6,939 nucleotides of DNA from DUEN01 sp024277095 (GTDB taxonomy: Bacteria; Chloroflexota; Anaerolineae; DUEN01), in the NCBI GenBank assembly GCA_024277095.1, contig JAJRVX010000282.1, positions 1-6,939 of the forward strand, read 5' to 3'. The first letter of the stretch is position 1; the number at the start of each line of letters is the position of its first letter. Of the stretch, positions 5,962-6,939 are shown piece by piece. The notes under the pieces were generated by a model. That model saw only the letters and a list, made by a program, of their open reading frames with translations, did not search any database and had not been told where the DNA came from. The translations under genes were made by a program, and so were the position numbers.

Positions 5962-6936
5962 TCACGCTCTCGTGTTCCGATACCTCGTGGAGAAGGGATC
6001 GTCAAAGACCCCCTGCTCCAACGCCCGTTTCACCTGGGCGATCCCGTCCGGGACGCGCCATCGCGGCCGGAAGCCCAATATCCGGGCGATCTTCACAAAG
6101 GAGACGCGATAGCTGCGAGGGTCGTCTCCCTTCGGCACCGTCTCCACCTGGGTACCCGGGATCTGCTGGAGGACCAGATCGACCAGTTGGCGCTTCTGGT
6201 AGTTCTCGGAATCGCTGCCGACGTTGAAGACCTGGCCGGCGATCAGGGATGTCGGCGAGGCCAGAACGGTAGCGATGGCCTCTGCCACATCCTGCACGTG
6301 CACGTAGGGCCGCCAGAACTGCTCGCCGTACACCACCAGCTTCCTATGCAGGAGGGCATCCCGGGTGAACTCGTTCACCAACAAGTCGAACCGCATCCGC
6401 GGCGAGAGGCCAAAGACCGTGGCCAGCCGCAGGATACAGGGCTGGAACTCGTCATCGGCGGCCTGGAGGATATACCGCTCCGAGCCCACCTTGGTCTCCG
6501 CATACAGGGACACGGGGTTCAACGGGCTCTCCTCCGTGGCCGGCTGGGAGGGATCGCTGATACCGTAATTGCTGCACGTGGAGACGAACACAAAGCGCGA
6601 GATGCCCCTCTCCCGGCAGAGGTCCACGAGGCCCAGCGTCGCCTCGTAGTTCACCTGCCTCGCCTCCTCCGGCTGACTCGCGCAGGCGGGATCCCCCACG
6701 ATCGCGGCCAGGTGGACCACGGCGTCCACCTCCCCATCCAGAGCATCTGACAGAGTTCCCCGATCCCTGATATCCCCCCGCACGAAGTCGAAATATGGTG
6801 TGTTGTACGCCCCCAACAGCGATTCGCCTCCGAACAGGAGGCGATCCACCACGCGCACGCGGTGGCCCCGCCGCAGCAGCTCCGCTACGGTAACCGACCC
6901 GATGTATCCAGCCCCTCCGGTGACCAGAACGTTCAT
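5962..6936 (-). CDS. Extended-SDR NAD(P)-dependent sugar-nucleotide epimerase/dehydratase-family protein
   Basis: A 324-residue extended short-chain dehydrogenase acting on a nucleotide sugar. The N-terminus has the Rossmann motif TGGAGYIG (6-13, GxxGxxG). Residues 51-57 (FVRGDIR) carry the adenine-contacting D-I/L-R/T, and 74-79 (VHLAAI) the HLAA strand. The catalytic set is Ser119/Thr120 in VSTCSNYG (118-125) with Tyr145 and Lys149 in LYAETK (144-149). The C-terminal half, including RPYVHVQDVAEAI and VFNVGSDSENY, is the typical substrate-binding region. The active site lacks the Thr-Asp-Glu triad of RmlB-type 4,6-dehydratases, so epimerase, reductase or dehydrogenase activity is likelier. 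The ATG at 6936 opens directly on the first Rossmann strand, so the N-terminus looks complete, but its ribosome-binding site lies outside the window. It is first in the visible gene order. The exact reaction is unknown. Confidence 0.92.
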   Translation of the reverse strand: MNVLVTGGAGYIGSVTVAELLRRGHRVRVVDRLLFGGESLLGAYNTPYFDFVRGDIRDRGTLSDALDGEVDAVVHLAAIVGDPACASQPEEARQVNYEATLGLVDLCRERGISRFVFVSTCSNYGISDPSQPATEESPLNPVSLYAETKVGSERYILQAADDEFQPCILRLATVFGLSPRMRFDLLVNEFTRDALLHRKLVVYGEQFWRPYVHVQDVAEAIATVLASPTSLIAGQVFNVGSDSENYQKRQLVDLVLQQIPGTQVETVPKGDDPRSYRVSFVKIARILGFRPRWRVPDGIAQVKRALEQGVFDDPFSTRYRNTRA

Positions 6937-6939
6937 CGA

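Noticed and set aside
5949..6005. Upstream start for the nucleotidyltransferase at 6005
   Set aside because: It would add 19 unconserved residues and overlap the SDR gene by 44 bases. The ATG at 5948 opens directly on the family N-terminus and has a better-placed Shine-Dalgarno.
1..6939. Mobile elements, CRISPR, RNA genes, phage or defence genes
   Set aside because: I saw no transposase or integrase motifs, no spaced direct repeats, and no tRNA-like or rRNA-like sequence. The window is filled by sugar-modification genes.

Overview
All seven protein-coding genes lie on the minus strand, packed head to tail, so transcription runs from the right end of the window to the left. In that order they are: an extended SDR sugar-nucleotide epimerase/reductase, a sugar-1-phosphate nucleotidyltransferase, a DegT/DnrJ/EryC1/StrS (PLP) aminotransferase, a NodU/CmcH-type O-carbamoyltransferase, a WbqC-family protein, a WecD-like GNAT N-acetyltransferase, and a PIG-L/LmbE-family deacetylase that runs off the left edge. 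The set reads as part of a surface-polysaccharide (O-antigen, capsule or S-layer glycan) or secondary glycoconjugate locus that makes and decorates a rare amino sugar. The window has no glycosyltransferase, flippase or polymerase, so it covers only precursor synthesis and decoration.

Layout: the SDR gene starts three bases inside the right edge. Gaps of 13 and 15 bases separate the SDR, nucleotidyltransferase and aminotransferase genes. The next three junctions (aminotransferase/carbamoyltransferase, carbamoyltransferase/WbqC and WbqC/acetyltransferase) are each a 4-base ATGA overlap. The largest gap, 72 bases, separates the acetyltransferase from the deacetylase. It has no visible promoter or terminator and holds only a weak inverted repeat and a 13-codon mini-ORF of doubtful meaning. 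No stretch over 300 bases is without a gene, and I saw no RNA genes, mobile elements, CRISPR arrays or long repeats.

Inferred working model: the nucleotidyltransferase activates a sugar-1-phosphate, and the SDR adjusts stereochemistry or oxidation state. The aminotransferase places an amine on a keto-sugar and the WecD-like enzyme acetylates it. The carbamoyltransferase adds an O-carbamoyl group. The WbqC protein and the deacetylase make further changes, possibly exchanging the N-acyl group. The dehydratase that would supply the keto-sugar is not in the window.

Organism: a high-GC bacterium (G and C clearly dominate third codon positions) with Shine-Dalgarno-led genes and ATG/GTG starts. Gene content does not fix the phylum. 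A Chloroflexota-like or similar high-GC environmental lineage is a guess only.
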